Shown here: positions 9,080 through 17,705 of the stretch, piece by piece
Numbering within the stretch: the stretch's first letter is position 1
How the letters are laid out: every line of letters begins with the position of its first letter
From: an uncultured Paracoccus sp.
GTDB taxonomy: Bacteria > Pseudomonadota > Alphaproteobacteria > Rhodobacterales > Rhodobacteraceae
Length of the DNA stretch: 64,000 nt
Direction: 5' to 3'
Assembly: GCF_937873615.1 (NCBI RefSeq)
Contig: NZ_CALMYP010000004.1
Coordinates: 90,831-154,830, forward strand
Position numbers and translations under genes: made by a program
Notes under the pieces: generated by a model
What the model was told of the DNA's origin: nothing
Database searches by the model: none
Seen by the model: only the letters and a program-made list of their open reading frames with translations

Positions 9080-9517
9080 GCGGTTCAATGAGGGTCAGCA
9101 CGGATCTCGCTGGCAGGCGATCACATTGATCGCAGCGAAGATCGGTTGCTCGGCGAACACGTTGAACGACTGGGTCAAGAAGGCCGAGGTCGACAGCGGC
9201 AAGCGCGCAGGCGTTCCCAGCGAGATGGCCGAAAGAATGAAGGCGCTGGAGCGGGAGAACCGGGAACTGCGCCAGGCAAAGGAGATCTTGCGTAAGGCCT
9301 CAGCGTATTTTGCGATGGCGGAGCTCGACCGCCGGTCTAAGTGATGGTGGATTTCATTGAGGCGCATCGTGATGCGCACGGGGTCGAGCCGATCTGCAGG
9401 GTTCTGCCGATCGCCCCGTCCACCTACTACGATCACCTGGCGAAGGGTGCCGATCCGGCCCGGTTGTCGGATCGCGCCCGGCGCGACGCGGTCCTGCGAC
9501 CCGAGATCGAGCGCGTC
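9080..9517 (+). mobile_element. Second IS3-type remnant (orfA C-terminal part and orfB start)
   Basis: The plus-strand frame from about 9080 to 9344 gives [16 protein letters not shown], a leucine-zipper-like [18 protein letters not shown] and [15 protein letters not shown], the end of an IS3-family OrfA. The frame from 9341 begins OrfB ([20 protein letters not shown], then STYYDHLAK and [11 protein letters not shown]). Both ends are missing: OrfA lacks its first ~25 residues and OrfB stops at about 9517, where host sequence begins. The remnant joins and truncates the oxidoreductase gene on the minus strand. Confidence 0.7.
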
Positions 9518-10366
9518 GGTGCCCGAGATTTCCCAATAGACGCCGAAGACCTTGCCGGCTGCGATGCGAGAGGCCTCGATGGTGCCGCCGGCGCCGCTGG
9601 CGAAGCGGATCATCGACTGGACCTGATCCTCGTTCTCGACCTCGCGTCGTGGCGCGTCGGCATCGGCCCGGGCGCTGTAGCCGGCGGCGCCCTGCGGGAC
9701 CGGGCGGGTCGGGAACCAGGTCTGGGTCTGGGCGATGGTGCTGGCGATGTCGCCCATCAGGTATTGCGCGACCGAGATCACATGGCTGCCCAGATCGCCA
9801 AGCGCGCCTGATCCCGCCTCCTTGCGGGTGCAGCGCCAGGAAAAGGGCAGGTCGGGATCGTTGAAGAAACCCTGATCGAACCAGCCGCGAAACCGGGTCG
9901 GGGTGCCGATCTCTCCGGCGTCGACGATCTGTTTCGCCAGCATGGCGGCGGGGGTCTTGACGTTGTTGAAGGCGACCATGGTCTTCACGCCCGCGGCCTT
10001 GGCGGCGGCGGTCATCTCCTCGGCCTCGGCCACGGTCACCGACAGCGGCTTTTCGCAATAGACATGCTTGCCGGCCGCAATCGCAGCCAGCGCCATCTGG
10101 TGATGCAGCGCATTGGGCGAGGTGATGTCGACCACATCGACATTCGGGTCATTGACCAACTCGCGCCAGTCGCCGGTCGAGGTCTCGAAACCGAAGCGCG
10201 CGGCGGCATCGGCGGCCAGTTCCGCCGTGGCATCGGCCAGCATGTAAAGATGCGGCACGGCTGGAAGGTCCTTGTAGAGCATCCCGGCGCGGCGGAAGGC
10301 ATCGGCATGGGCCTGACCCATGAAACCCGATCCGATGAGGCCGATATTCAGTCGTTTGCCGGTCAT
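9518..10366 (-). pseudogene. Gfo/Idh/MocA oxidoreductase, 3' end lost to IS junction
   Basis: From 10366 the minus strand encodes [20 protein letters not shown], a Rossmann domain with GSGFMG, the CEKPLS motif near residue 99 and a C-terminal substrate domain up to GVYWEISGT. At about 9518 it runs into IS3 sequence and the frame continues through meaningless residues to 9095. About 283 native residues remain of a family usually near 380, so roughly a quarter is missing and the protein is probably inactive. It overlaps the TIM-barrel gene upstream by 4 bp and was the last gene of a three-gene operon read away from the first LacI regulator. Confidence 0.75.
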
Positions 10367-11274
10367 GAGCTTTCTCCGGTGATCTGGCGGAAGGTGGTTT
10401 CGACATGGCGCATGGCGCGCCTGACGGCGGGCCGGGGCGGCGCGTTCGCCGGATCCTGTTCGGCCTCGACCACCAGCCAGCCGCGATAGCCGCTGTCGCG
10501 GACGAAGCGGGCGATGGGCGCGAAATCGAGCGCGCCATCGCCCGGCACGGTGAACATGCCGGCGCGCACCCCGGCATTGAAGCTGGCATCCTCGGCGCGG
10601 ACCCGCTGCATGATTTCGGGGCGGATGTCCTTCAGATGGATATGGGCGATGCGCCCGCCGAAGCGTTCGATCAGGGCGGCATAGTCGAAACCCGCCGCCG
10701 CCGCATGGCCGGTATCCAGCAGCAGCCCCAGTTCCGGCCCGGCGGCATCGAAGATGGCGGCGATCTCGGGCAGGGTTTCGGCCACCATCATCAGGTGATG
10801 GTGATAGGCCAGCCGCAGCCCGTATTCGCCCAGCAACCAGGCCGCGAACTCGCCGAGCCGGGCGGCATAGGCGCTGCTGTCCGCCATGGTCAGGCGCTGC
10901 GACATCGGCGCATCCAGCGGGGCCGCGCCCGCCATCATCGCGACCTCGCCATAGACCATGACCTCGCAGCCCATCGCCGCCAGCAGCGCCGCATGGGGTT
11001 TTACGGCACGGCGTTCCTCGGTCAGGTCGCGCACGGCCAGCTCGCCGGAATACCAGCCCGAAGCCAGCGCCAGTCCCGGCGCGTCCAGCAGCGGCTTCAG
11101 CACGGCGGCCTCGCGCGGGAACAGCCGGCCCAGTTCCACCCCCTGATAACCCGCCTCGGAGGCTTGGGTAAGGCAGGTCTCGACCGGAGTGGTGCCGCCC
11201 AGATCCTCCAGAACGTCATTGGTCCAGGACAGCGGGCTGACCGCCAGCCGCACACCATCGGGCAGGAAATCCAT
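10363..11274 (-). CDS. Sugar phosphate isomerase/epimerase (TIM barrel, IolE-like)
   Basis: A 303-residue AP-endonuclease-2-type TIM-barrel protein. Features include VSPLSWTND at the start, [13 protein letters not shown], a metal-site stretch [25 protein letters not shown] and [10 protein letters not shown] near the end. The family includes myo-inosose dehydratases (IolE) and inosose isomerases, and this one is closer in layout to the IolE at 24453 than to the IolI-like protein at 19809. It is coupled to the truncated oxidoreductase downstream and lies 3 bp after the dehydrogenase gene at 11278. The substrate is probably an inosose or similar cyclitol; the exact reaction is not settled by sequence. 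Confidence 0.8.
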   Translation of the reverse strand: MDFLPDGVRLAVSPLSWTNDVLEDLGGTTPVETCLTQASEAGYQGVELGRLFPREAAVLKPLLDAPGLALASGWYSGELAVRDLTEERRAVKPHAALLAAMGCEVMVYGEVAMMAGAAPLDAPMSQRLTMADSSAYAARLGEFAAWLLGEYGLRLAYHHHLMMVAETLPEIAAIFDAAGPELGLLLDTGHAAAAGFDYAALIERFGGRIAHIHLKDIRPEIMQRVRAEDASFNAGVRAGMFTVPGDGALDFAPIARFVRDSGYRGWLVVEAEQDPANAPPRPAVRRAMRHVETTFRQITGESS

Positions 11275-11277
11275 CGC

Positions 11278-12297
11278 CTATCCCTTCGCCTTCGGGGTCC
11301 AGTCGGGGCTGAATTCGATGGCCTGACCGCTCTGGGCCGATTGCACGGCGGCTTCGACCAGACGTTGCGCTTCCAGCCCGTCGCGGATGCCGGCCAAAGG
11401 CGGGGTGCCGTCGCGCAGCAGGGCGGCGAAGGCCTGCATCTCGTCGCGGTAAGCCTGTGCGAAACGTTCGAGGAAATAATTCTCGGGCGGCGCGGCGCGG
11501 CAGCCCTGCGGGTCCGAGATGCTCAGCGTCGATTGCGGCTGGTTGCCGACCGTCAACACCTCATTGGCGCAAAGCGCCTCCAGCCGCTGATCGTAACCCA
11601 TCGGGCCGCGCCGGCAGGCCACGATCTGCGCCATCCGGCCCGAGGTCGTGGTCAGGGTGATCATCAGCGTGTCGATGTCGCCCGCCGCGCCGATCTCGTC
11701 GGAAATCAGGCAGGCGCCGGTCGCGTAAACACGGGCAATGTCTTCCTCCAGCAGGTGCCGGGCCATGTCGACATCGTGGATCGAGCTGTCGCGGAACATG
11801 CCGCCCGAGGTCTCGACATAGGATCGCGGTGGCGGTGCGGGATCGCGCGAGAACATCACCACCTGTTCCAGCCGCCCCGGCGCGCCCGAGGCGATGCGGT
11901 CCTTCAGCGCTCGGAAACTGCGATCATAGCGGCGCTGGAAGCCCAGCATGCAGGGGATGCCCGCCGCCTCGACCTGCTGCGCCACCTCGGCGGTCAGCGC
12001 GAAATCGAGGCTGATCGGCTTTTCGCAGAAGACCGCCTTGCCGGTTTCGGCGGCGCTCAGCAGCAGCCCGGCATGGCTGTCGGTGGAACTGGCGATGATG
12101 ATGCCGCCGATGCTGTCATCGGCGAAGACATCCTCGGCTTCGACCAGCGTCGCGCCGGTGCGGGCCGCCAATTGCTCGCGCTGCGGCCCGGCGATGGGAT
12201 CGACCAGGCAGACCAGGTCGAGATCGGGGTGTTGGGCTGCGTTCACGGCATGGATCTGGCCGATCCGTCCGGCGCCGAAACAGGCAAGCTTGGTCAT
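11278..12297 (-). CDS. Inositol 2-dehydrogenase-like Gfo/Idh oxidoreductase
   Basis: A 339-residue NAD(P)-dependent dehydrogenase. The start at 12297 is chosen because it follows GGAGGAGAG and gives MTKLACFGAGRIGQIH with the nucleotide fold at the very N-terminus; the longer frame from 12504 runs backwards through the divergent lacI gene. The EKPISLDFALTA motif and FRDSSIHDVDMARHL (catalytic Asp/His region) are present. It resembles inositol 2-dehydrogenases and is the first gene of the operon divergent from the LacI regulator at 12401. It is likely to act on an inositol isomer. Confidence 0.8.
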   Translation of the reverse strand: MTKLACFGAGRIGQIHAVNAAQHPDLDLVCLVDPIAGPQREQLAARTGATLVEAEDVFADDSIGGIIIASSTDSHAGLLLSAAETGKAVFCEKPISLDFALTAEVAQQVEAAGIPCMLGFQRRYDRSFRALKDRIASGAPGRLEQVVMFSRDPAPPPRSYVETSGGMFRDSSIHDVDMARHLLEEDIARVYATGACLISDEIGAAGDIDTLMITLTTTSGRMAQIVACRRGPMGYDQRLEALCANEVLTVGNQPQSTLSISDPQGCRAAPPENYFLERFAQAYRDEMQAFAALLRDGTPPLAGIRDGLEAQRLVEAAVQSAQSGQAIEFSPDWTPKAKG

Positions 12298-12372
12298 GAT
12301 GTCTCTCCTCCTCGGGCCCAATGGCCGCCGGTCCAGAATTGCGATTGCGGCCCGGCCCGCCAAGCGGCATTC

Positions 12373-12390
12373 TTGAAGAAATTTCTTCAA
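12373..12390. promoter_or_regulatory. Perfect 18-bp palindrome, likely LacI-type operator
   Basis: TTGAAGAAA-TTTCTTCAA is a perfect palindrome ending 10 bp before the lacI-family start at 12401 and about 75 bp upstream of the divergent dehydrogenase start. Its length, symmetry and position fit an operator through which the LacI protein controls itself and the divergent operon. Confidence 0.7.
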
Positions 12391-12400
12391 AGGAGAGGCA

Positions 12401-13414
12401 ATGGCGCGCAAGACCACCGCCGAGGATGTCGCGCGAGAGGCCGGGGTCTCGGCCTCGACCGTGGATCGGGTGCTGAACGGGCGCGGCGGGGTCAGCAAGG
12501 CCAAGGAGCAGCGCGTCTATGCCGCCGCGCGACGGCTGAAGCTGGACCGTGCCCTGAACCCGCGCGAGGCGCGCACGCTGCGCGTCGCCGCCTTCATCCA
12601 GCCGCCGGCGAATGTGTTTCACGCCGCGCTGAAACGCGCCATCGCGCGCGAGAACCGGGGCCCGAACCCGTTCAACATCCAGATCCGGGTGTTTCATGTC
12701 GATCCCGCCCGCCCGACCGAGGCCGCGCGACTGGTCCGGCAGGTCGGTGCGGCGCATGATGCGCTGATGGTCTGCGCCGCCCATGACGACCGGCTGGCGC
12801 GGGTGCTGGACGGGTTCATCGCCGCCGGTATGCCGGTGGTGGCGCTGGCGACCGATATCCGTTGTCCCGGCGCGATCTATGTGGGCCCGGACAATTACCG
12901 CTCGGGCCGTCTGGCGGGCGAATTGATGGGCCGGTTGCTGGGGCGACAGGGCGGCGAGGTGATCGTCATCGCCGGGCTTCTGGCCATGATCGGCCAGCAG
13001 GAACGCCATGCCGGGTTTCGCGACGTGCTGCGCGAACGCCATCCGCTTTGCAAGGTCACCACGCTGCGGGAAAGCGGCGAACGCGGCCATGTCGCGGGCG
13101 ATCTGGTGCGGCGCGCCCTGCGCCTGAGCCCGCGGATCGGCGGCATCTACAATTCCTGCGCCGGTGTCGGCGCGATTGCCGAGGCCCTGCACCGGGCCGG
13201 GCGGCAGGGTGATGTCGTCTTCATCGCCCATGAGTTGACCGAGAACCGCCGGTCGTTGCTGGAATCCGGCGCGGTCGATGTGCTGATCGACCAGAACCCG
13301 CAGCTTGAAATCGAAGCCGCGCTGCGCGCCATTGCCGGGGCCTTTGGCCGGCTGGACCCGCCGCCGGGGCCGACCGTCACCCCGGTAACCATCCTCACGC
13401 GCGAGAACTGCTGA
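12401..13414 (+). CDS. LacI-family transcriptional regulator
   Basis: A 337-residue regulator. The N-terminal HTH reads TAEDVAREAGVSASTVDRVL, and the rest is a periplasmic-binding-protein-like sensor domain (AAHDALMVCAAHDDRLARVL, GAIYVGPDNYRSGRLAGELM). It is divergent from the dehydrogenase/TIM-barrel operon at 9518-12297. The palindrome at 12373-12390 sits over its translation start region. The ligand is expected to be an inositol or an early catabolite. A second LacI gene follows in the same direction. Confidence 0.92.
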   Translation: MARKTTAEDVAREAGVSASTVDRVLNGRGGVSKAKEQRVYAAARRLKLDRALNPREARTLRVAAFIQPPANVFHAALKRAIARENRGPNPFNIQIRVFHVDPARPTEAARLVRQVGAAHDALMVCAAHDDRLARVLDGFIAAGMPVVALATDIRCPGAIYVGPDNYRSGRLAGELMGRLLGRQGGEVIVIAGLLAMIGQQERHAGFRDVLRERHPLCKVTTLRESGERGHVAGDLVRRALRLSPRIGGIYNSCAGVGAIAEALHRAGRQGDVVFIAHELTENRRSLLESGAVDVLIDQNPQLEIEAALRAIAGAFGRLDPPPGPTVTPVTILTRENC

Positions 13415-13449
13415 CCGGGCCGCCGGTTGCAATATGCCCTCATCGCGGT

Positions 13450-13465
13450 GATGATCTGCATCATC
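13450..13465. promoter_or_regulatory. Dyad before second lacI gene
   Basis: GATGAT-CTGC-ATCATC has perfect 6-bp arms, 21 bp before the start at 13486. It resembles an FNR box in layout but lacks the TTGAT/ATCAA arms, so a LacI-type operator is more likely. The same half-sites recur at 14527-14532 and 14556-14561. Confidence 0.45.
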
Positions 13466-13485
13466 CGTCTTGAGGTAAGAACATC

Positions 13486-14523
13486 ATGGCCCGACCGACC
13501 ATCGCCGATCTGGCCCGCGTGGCCGGCGTCAGCACCGCCACCGTCGACCGGGTGCTGAACGGCCGGCCCAATGTGCGCGAGGAAACCGTCCGCCGCGTCC
13601 ATCAGGCGGCCGAGGAGATCGGCTATCACGGGGCCAATGCGATCCGGAACCGGATGCTGGCGGACCGGCCCCGGCTGCGCCTCGGTCTGGTGCTGCAAAA
13701 GCCGCGCCATGCCTTCTATCAGGATGTGCAGGCGATTTTCGAGGCCGAGGCCCGCGCCTGCACCCAGTGCAAGGTCGAGATATCGACCCGCTTCACCGAG
13801 ACCGGCACGCCCGAGGAACTGGCCGGGATCCTGCGCAGTTTTCGGGGCCGCGCCGATGCGGTGGCGGCGACCGGCATCGACCACCACCTCGTCACCCGGG
13901 CCGTGCAGGAGCTGCGCGATGCCGGGGTGCCGGTCTATTCGCTGCTGTCGGATTTTGCCCAAGGGGTGCGCGAAACCTTTTTCGGCACCAACAATATCAA
14001 GGTCGGTCGCATGGCGGGCTGGTTCATTGCCGGGCTGTCGCCGCGTCCCGGCAAGGTCGGGCTGTTCATCGGCGGGTCGCGCTATCACGGCCACGAATTG
14101 CGCGAGACCGGGTTTCGCAGCTTCTTCCGCGAGAACGCCCCGGATTTTCACCTGCTCGATACCCAGATCAACATGGAAACCCGGCAACTGACCTATGAGG
14201 CGACGGTCAGCCTTCTGTCGCGGCATCGCGATCTGGTCGGGCTCTATTGCGCGGGCGGCGGCATGGAGGGCGCCATCGAGGCCGTGCGCGAGATGCGCCG
14301 GCCTGGCGACATGGTCCTGATCGTGAACGAGTTGACCCCGGAGAGCCGTGCCGGATTGCAGGACCGGACGCTGGGCCTGGTGCTGTCCACGCCGGTCCGC
14401 CAGATCGCCGAGGATCTGATTGCGATGATGATCGTGACCTCGGACAAGGGCATGGCCGAAACCCCCGGTCAGCGCTTCTTCCCGGCGCAGGTCTGGACGC
14501 CGGAAAGCGAGTTCATGAGGTGA
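13486..14523 (+). CDS. LacI-family transcriptional regulator of the inositol operon
   Basis: A 345-residue regulator with the N-terminal HTH PTIADLARVAGVSTATVDRV and a sensor domain related to sugar-binding proteins (GTNNIKVGRMAGWFIAGLSP). A GAGG ribosome site precedes ATG 13486. It is read toward the transporter and iol genes and is the nearest regulator to them, so it probably represses the operon starting at 14745 until an inositol-derived inducer binds. The IolR known in many proteobacteria is of the RpiR family, so control by LacI proteins here is a different arrangement. Confidence 0.92.
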   Translation: MARPTIADLARVAGVSTATVDRVLNGRPNVREETVRRVHQAAEEIGYHGANAIRNRMLADRPRLRLGLVLQKPRHAFYQDVQAIFEAEARACTQCKVEISTRFTETGTPEELAGILRSFRGRADAVAATGIDHHLVTRAVQELRDAGVPVYSLLSDFAQGVRETFFGTNNIKVGRMAGWFIAGLSPRPGKVGLFIGGSRYHGHELRETGFRSFFRENAPDFHLLDTQINMETRQLTYEATVSLLSRHRDLVGLYCAGGGMEGAIEAVREMRRPGDMVLIVNELTPESRAGLQDRTLGLVLSTPVRQIAEDLIAMMIVTSDKGMAETPGQRFFPAQVWTPESEFMR

Positions 14524-14561
14524 TTACATCATTTCCAGTTGATTTTACCTCATGAATGATG
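14512..14561. repeat. Nested inverted repeat after lacI gene (terminator or operator)
   Basis: TTCATGAGGT (14512-14521) and ACCTCATGAA (14547-14556) are perfect 10-bp inverted arms around a 25-bp centre. CATCAT (14527-14532) and ATGATG (14556-14561) form a second pair. The left arm includes the last codons of the lacI gene. No long T-run follows, so it is either a weak terminator or a regulatory site upstream of the transporter operon. Confidence 0.5.
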
Positions 14562-14711
14562 CGTTCCGGGTCTGCATTTCGTTGACCCGCTGACCCAAAT
14601 CGGGAATCTTGAGGCGTCGGCACGGGTAAGGAGGCCCGGCCGCGATCTGTTCAAAGTCGCAGCACCAACACCGCTTTCGGGCGGGTGGTTTGGCTTGGTC
14701 AAGCGATACCT

Positions 14712-14730
14712 GCGACGCTGAATGCGTCGC
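14712..14730 (+). promoter_or_regulatory. Stem-loop just before the ibpA ribosome site
   Basis: GCGACGC-TGAAT-GCGTCGC has perfect 7-bp arms and ends 4 bp before the AGGAGGA ribosome site of the gene at 14745. It may be an operator or a 5' mRNA stem-loop affecting stability or translation. Confidence 0.45.
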
Positions 14731-14744
14731 GCTAGGAGGAGAGA

Positions 14745-15689
14745 ATGAAGAAGATTTTGCTGTCGACCGCTCTGGTCGCGGGTCTCGCCGGGGGCGCAAG
14801 CGCCGAGAATGTCGGCGTCAGCATGGCGCTGTTCGACGACAACTTCCTGACCGTGCTGCGCAACGGCATTCAGGACCTGGCGAAGGGCATGGACGATGTC
14901 GATGTCCAGGTCGAGGATGCCCAGAACGATGTGGCCAAGCAGCTTGACCAGATCAACAACTTCATCGCCTCGGGCGTCGATGCGATCATCGTGAACCCGG
15001 TAGATACCTCGGCCACGCAGGCGATGACCGACGCGGCTTCGGCGGCGGGCGTGCCGCTGGTCTTCGTGAACCGCCAGCCGACCAATGTCGACACGCTGCC
15101 CGATGGTCAGGCCTTCGTCGCCTCGGACGAGCGCGAATCCGGCACGCTGGAAACCGTTCAGGTCTGCGATCTGCTGGCTGCCGCCGGCAAGACCGAGGCC
15201 AATGTCTATGTCCTGATGGGCGAGCTGTCGAACCAGGCGGCGGTGCAGCGCACGGCCGATATCCACGATGTCATCGACGGCGGCAAATGCGCGGTCACGC
15301 TGAACATCATCGACGAGCAGACCGCCAACTGGCAGCGCAACGAGGCGCAGGACCTGATGACCAACTGGCTGTCCACCGGCGCGCCTTTCGACGCCGTGAT
15401 CTCGAACAATGACGAGATGGCCATCGGCGCGATCCAGGCGATGAAGGCGGCGGGCATCAGCATGGAGGATGTCGTCGTCGGCGGCATCGACGCCACCCAG
15501 GACGCGCTTCTGGCCATGGCCGCCGGAGAGCTTGACGTGACCGTGTTCCAGGACGCGGCGGGGCAGGGTTCGGGCGCGCTGGATGCGGCGCTGAAACTGG
15601 CCCGGGGCGAGGCCGTCGAGCAGAAGGTCTATGTGCCCTTCAAGCTGGTGACGCCCGAGAACATGGCCGAGTTCTCTCACAGCAACTGA
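14745..15689 (+). CDS. ibpA: Inositol/sugar ABC transporter substrate-binding protein
   Basis: A 314-residue periplasmic protein. A signal peptide (MKKILLSTALVAGLAGGASA, cleavage before ENVG) precedes a type I sugar-binding fold. Segments such as VEDAQNDVAKQLDQINNFIA, VDAIIVNPVDTSATQAM and AVISNNDEMAIGAIQAMKAA match the ribose/inositol-binding family. A strong AGGAGGAG ribosome site precedes it. Followed by permease and ATPase genes and then iol genes, it is best read as the myo-inositol receptor IbpA, although other cyclitols are possible. Confidence 0.9.
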   Translation: MKKILLSTALVAGLAGGASAENVGVSMALFDDNFLTVLRNGIQDLAKGMDDVDVQVEDAQNDVAKQLDQINNFIASGVDAIIVNPVDTSATQAMTDAASAAGVPLVFVNRQPTNVDTLPDGQAFVASDERESGTLETVQVCDLLAAAGKTEANVYVLMGELSNQAAVQRTADIHDVIDGGKCAVTLNIIDEQTANWQRNEAQDLMTNWLSTGAPFDAVISNNDEMAIGAIQAMKAAGISMEDVVVGGIDATQDALLAMAAGELDVTVFQDAAGQGSGALDAALKLARGEAVEQKVYVPFKLVTPENMAEFSHSN

Positions 15690-15778
15690 GGCGAAGGCCT
15701 TGGCAAGTGGCCGGGCGGCGTATTGTCCCGCCCGGCACAACCGGCAGACCTGCCGCGTCCCCTTGGAGGTTTTGAACC

Positions 15779-16855
15779 ATGTCAGATAGTTCGCACGGTG
15801 TCGGCGGGCTGAGCTTCGACACGTCGAAGCGCGCCCTTCCGGCGGAAGCCGGTGTCGCCATCGCACTCGTTCTGATCGTCGTCGCATTCGAGCTGCTCGG
15901 ACGGTTGCTGATGCATGACAGCTTTCTGTTCAACACGCGTGAGAATGTTCCGGGCATCTTCAACCAGGCGCGGCTTCAGATCATCATTCTTCAGGTGTCC
16001 ATTATCGGCATCATCGCCATCGGCGTGACCCAGGTCATCATCACCGGCGGCATCGACCTGAGCTCCGGCTCCATCGTCGGCATGACCGCCATGATCGCCA
16101 TGAGCTTCGCCCAGGTGGGTCAGGTCAACGGCATGGACAATACCCGCGCGGTCTTCTTCGACCGGGGCTGGGTCGATCTGCCGGTCATCGTTCCGATCGT
16201 CGTTGGTCTGGTCTGCGGGATTGCCGCCGGGCTGATCAACGGGCTGTTCATCGCCTATACCAGGATCCCGCCCTTCATCGCGACGCTGGGGATGATGGTC
16301 TCGGCGCGCGGCGTGGCGAAATGGTGGACGGCGGGGCAGCCGGTCTCGTTCCCGACCGAAAGCTATGCCGCCATCGGCGCAGGGATGCGCCCGGTCATCA
16401 TCTTCATCTGCCTGGCGATCCTGTTTCACCTGATCCTGAAATACACCGTCTATGGCAAGCATACCTATGCCATCGGCTCGAACGAGGCCGCCGCGCGCAT
16501 GTCGGGCATCAATGTCGCCCGCCACAAGGTGCTGGTCTATACCATCGCAGGCCTTCTGGCCGGCATCGCCGCCATCGTGCTGAGCGCCAAGAACCTGACC
16601 GCGCAGGCCGGCATGGGGATGATGTACGAACTCGACGCCATCGCCATGGCGGTGATCGGGGGGATCTCGCTCTCGGGGGGACGCGGCACCATCCTCGGGA
16701 CCGTGCTGGGGGCGCTGATCTTCGGGGTCATCATCTCGGGTTTCACCTTCCTGAGGCTGGACGCCTATTACCAGGAAATGGTCAAGGGCGCGATCATCGT
16801 CGGCGCCGTGGTGCTGGACCAATGGCGGCAGAGCCGCTCGTCCACAAGGTCGTAA
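15779..16855 (+). CDS. iatP: Inositol/sugar ABC transporter permease
   Basis: A 358-residue inner-membrane protein of the ribose/branched-chain permease superfamily with about 9-10 hydrophobic segments. Signatures include GGIDLSSGSIVGMTAMIAMS, NGLFIAYTRIPPFIATLGMM and AIGSNEAAARMSGINV. An 89-bp gap separates it from the binding protein and 10 bp from the ATPase. It forms the channel of the IbpA-IatP-IatA importer, probably as a homodimer. Confidence 0.92.
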   Translation: MSDSSHGVGGLSFDTSKRALPAEAGVAIALVLIVVAFELLGRLLMHDSFLFNTRENVPGIFNQARLQIIILQVSIIGIIAIGVTQVIITGGIDLSSGSIVGMTAMIAMSFAQVGQVNGMDNTRAVFFDRGWVDLPVIVPIVVGLVCGIAAGLINGLFIAYTRIPPFIATLGMMVSARGVAKWWTAGQPVSFPTESYAAIGAGMRPVIIFICLAILFHLILKYTVYGKHTYAIGSNEAAARMSGINVARHKVLVYTIAGLLAGIAAIVLSAKNLTAQAGMGMMYELDAIAMAVIGGISLSGGRGTILGTVLGALIFGVIISGFTFLRLDAYYQEMVKGAIIVGAVVLDQWRQSRSSTRS

Positions 16856-16865
16856 GGGGGACATC

Positions 16866-17696
16866 ATGGCTAGCGATCTGCAAACCAATATCTCGGGTGC
16901 GACTGCGCACCATTCCGAAACCGTGCCGGGCGATGTGATCCTGCGCACCGAGGGCCTGACCAAGCATTACGGCGGCGTGCATGCGCTGGTGGACTGCAAT
17001 TTCGAGATCCGCAAGGGCGAGCATGTGGCGATCATGGGCGATAACGGGGCCGGGAAATCGACCTTCGTGCGCCAGATCACCGCGGTCGAGCAGCGGACCT
17101 CGGGCAAGGTCTGGTTCAACGGCGAATATGTCGAGTTCGACGGCCCGCTGGCCGCGCGTGAAGCCGGGATCGAGACGGTGTTCCAGACCCTTGCGCTGGC
17201 CGATCACCTCGATGTGCCGGACAACCTGTTCCTCGGGCGGGAATTGCGCAAGTTCAACCTCGGGCCGTTCTCGATCCTCGATTACAAGGCCATGCACAAG
17301 GCGACCCGCGACGGGCTGGAAAAGACCGGGGTGAAGATCCCCAATATCCGCAACACCATCCAGAACATGTCGGGCGGTCAGCGCCAATGCGTCGCCATCG
17401 CCCGCACCGCGACCTTCCATTCCAAGCTGACCATCATGGACGAACCCACGGCGGCGCTTGGCGTGCAGGAGACCGCGCAGGTCGAGAACATCATCCGGGC
17501 ACTGAAGGAACAGGGCGAGCCCCTGATCCTGATCAGCCACAACATGCGGCAGGTCATGGATCTGTGCGACCGGATCGTGGTCTGGCGGCGCGGGCGCATC
17601 TGCGCCAACCTGCGCAAGGAAGACACCGATGGCGAGGATGTCGTGGCCTATATCACCGGCGCCAAGACCCAGCCCGAATACGATACGGCGGCATAG
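16866..17696 (+). CDS. iatA: Inositol/sugar ABC transporter ATP-binding protein
   Basis: A 276-residue ATPase with one nucleotide-binding domain: Walker A GDNGAGKST near residue 58, signature MSGGQRQ near 168, Walker B LTIMDEPTAAL near 190. RbsA-type partners usually have two tandem domains (about 500 residues), so this is the short single-domain form found in some fructose/inositol importers and would act as a dimer. It follows the permease by 10 bp. Confidence 0.92.
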   Translation: MASDLQTNISGATAHHSETVPGDVILRTEGLTKHYGGVHALVDCNFEIRKGEHVAIMGDNGAGKSTFVRQITAVEQRTSGKVWFNGEYVEFDGPLAAREAGIETVFQTLALADHLDVPDNLFLGRELRKFNLGPFSILDYKAMHKATRDGLEKTGVKIPNIRNTIQNMSGGQRQCVAIARTATFHSKLTIMDEPTAALGVQETAQVENIIRALKEQGEPLILISHNMRQVMDLCDRIVVWRRGRICANLRKEDTDGEDVVAYITGAKTQPEYDTAA

Positions 17697-17705
17697 GAGA
17701 GGATC

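Noticed and set aside
10405-12759. A 784-codon plus-strand open frame
   Set aside because: Antisense to the TIM-barrel and dehydrogenase genes, which carry clear motifs on the minus strand.
13450-13465. FNR box before the second lacI gene
   Set aside because: The arms are GATGAT/ATCATC and lack the TTGAT/ATCAA consensus, unlike the true match at 31762-31775.
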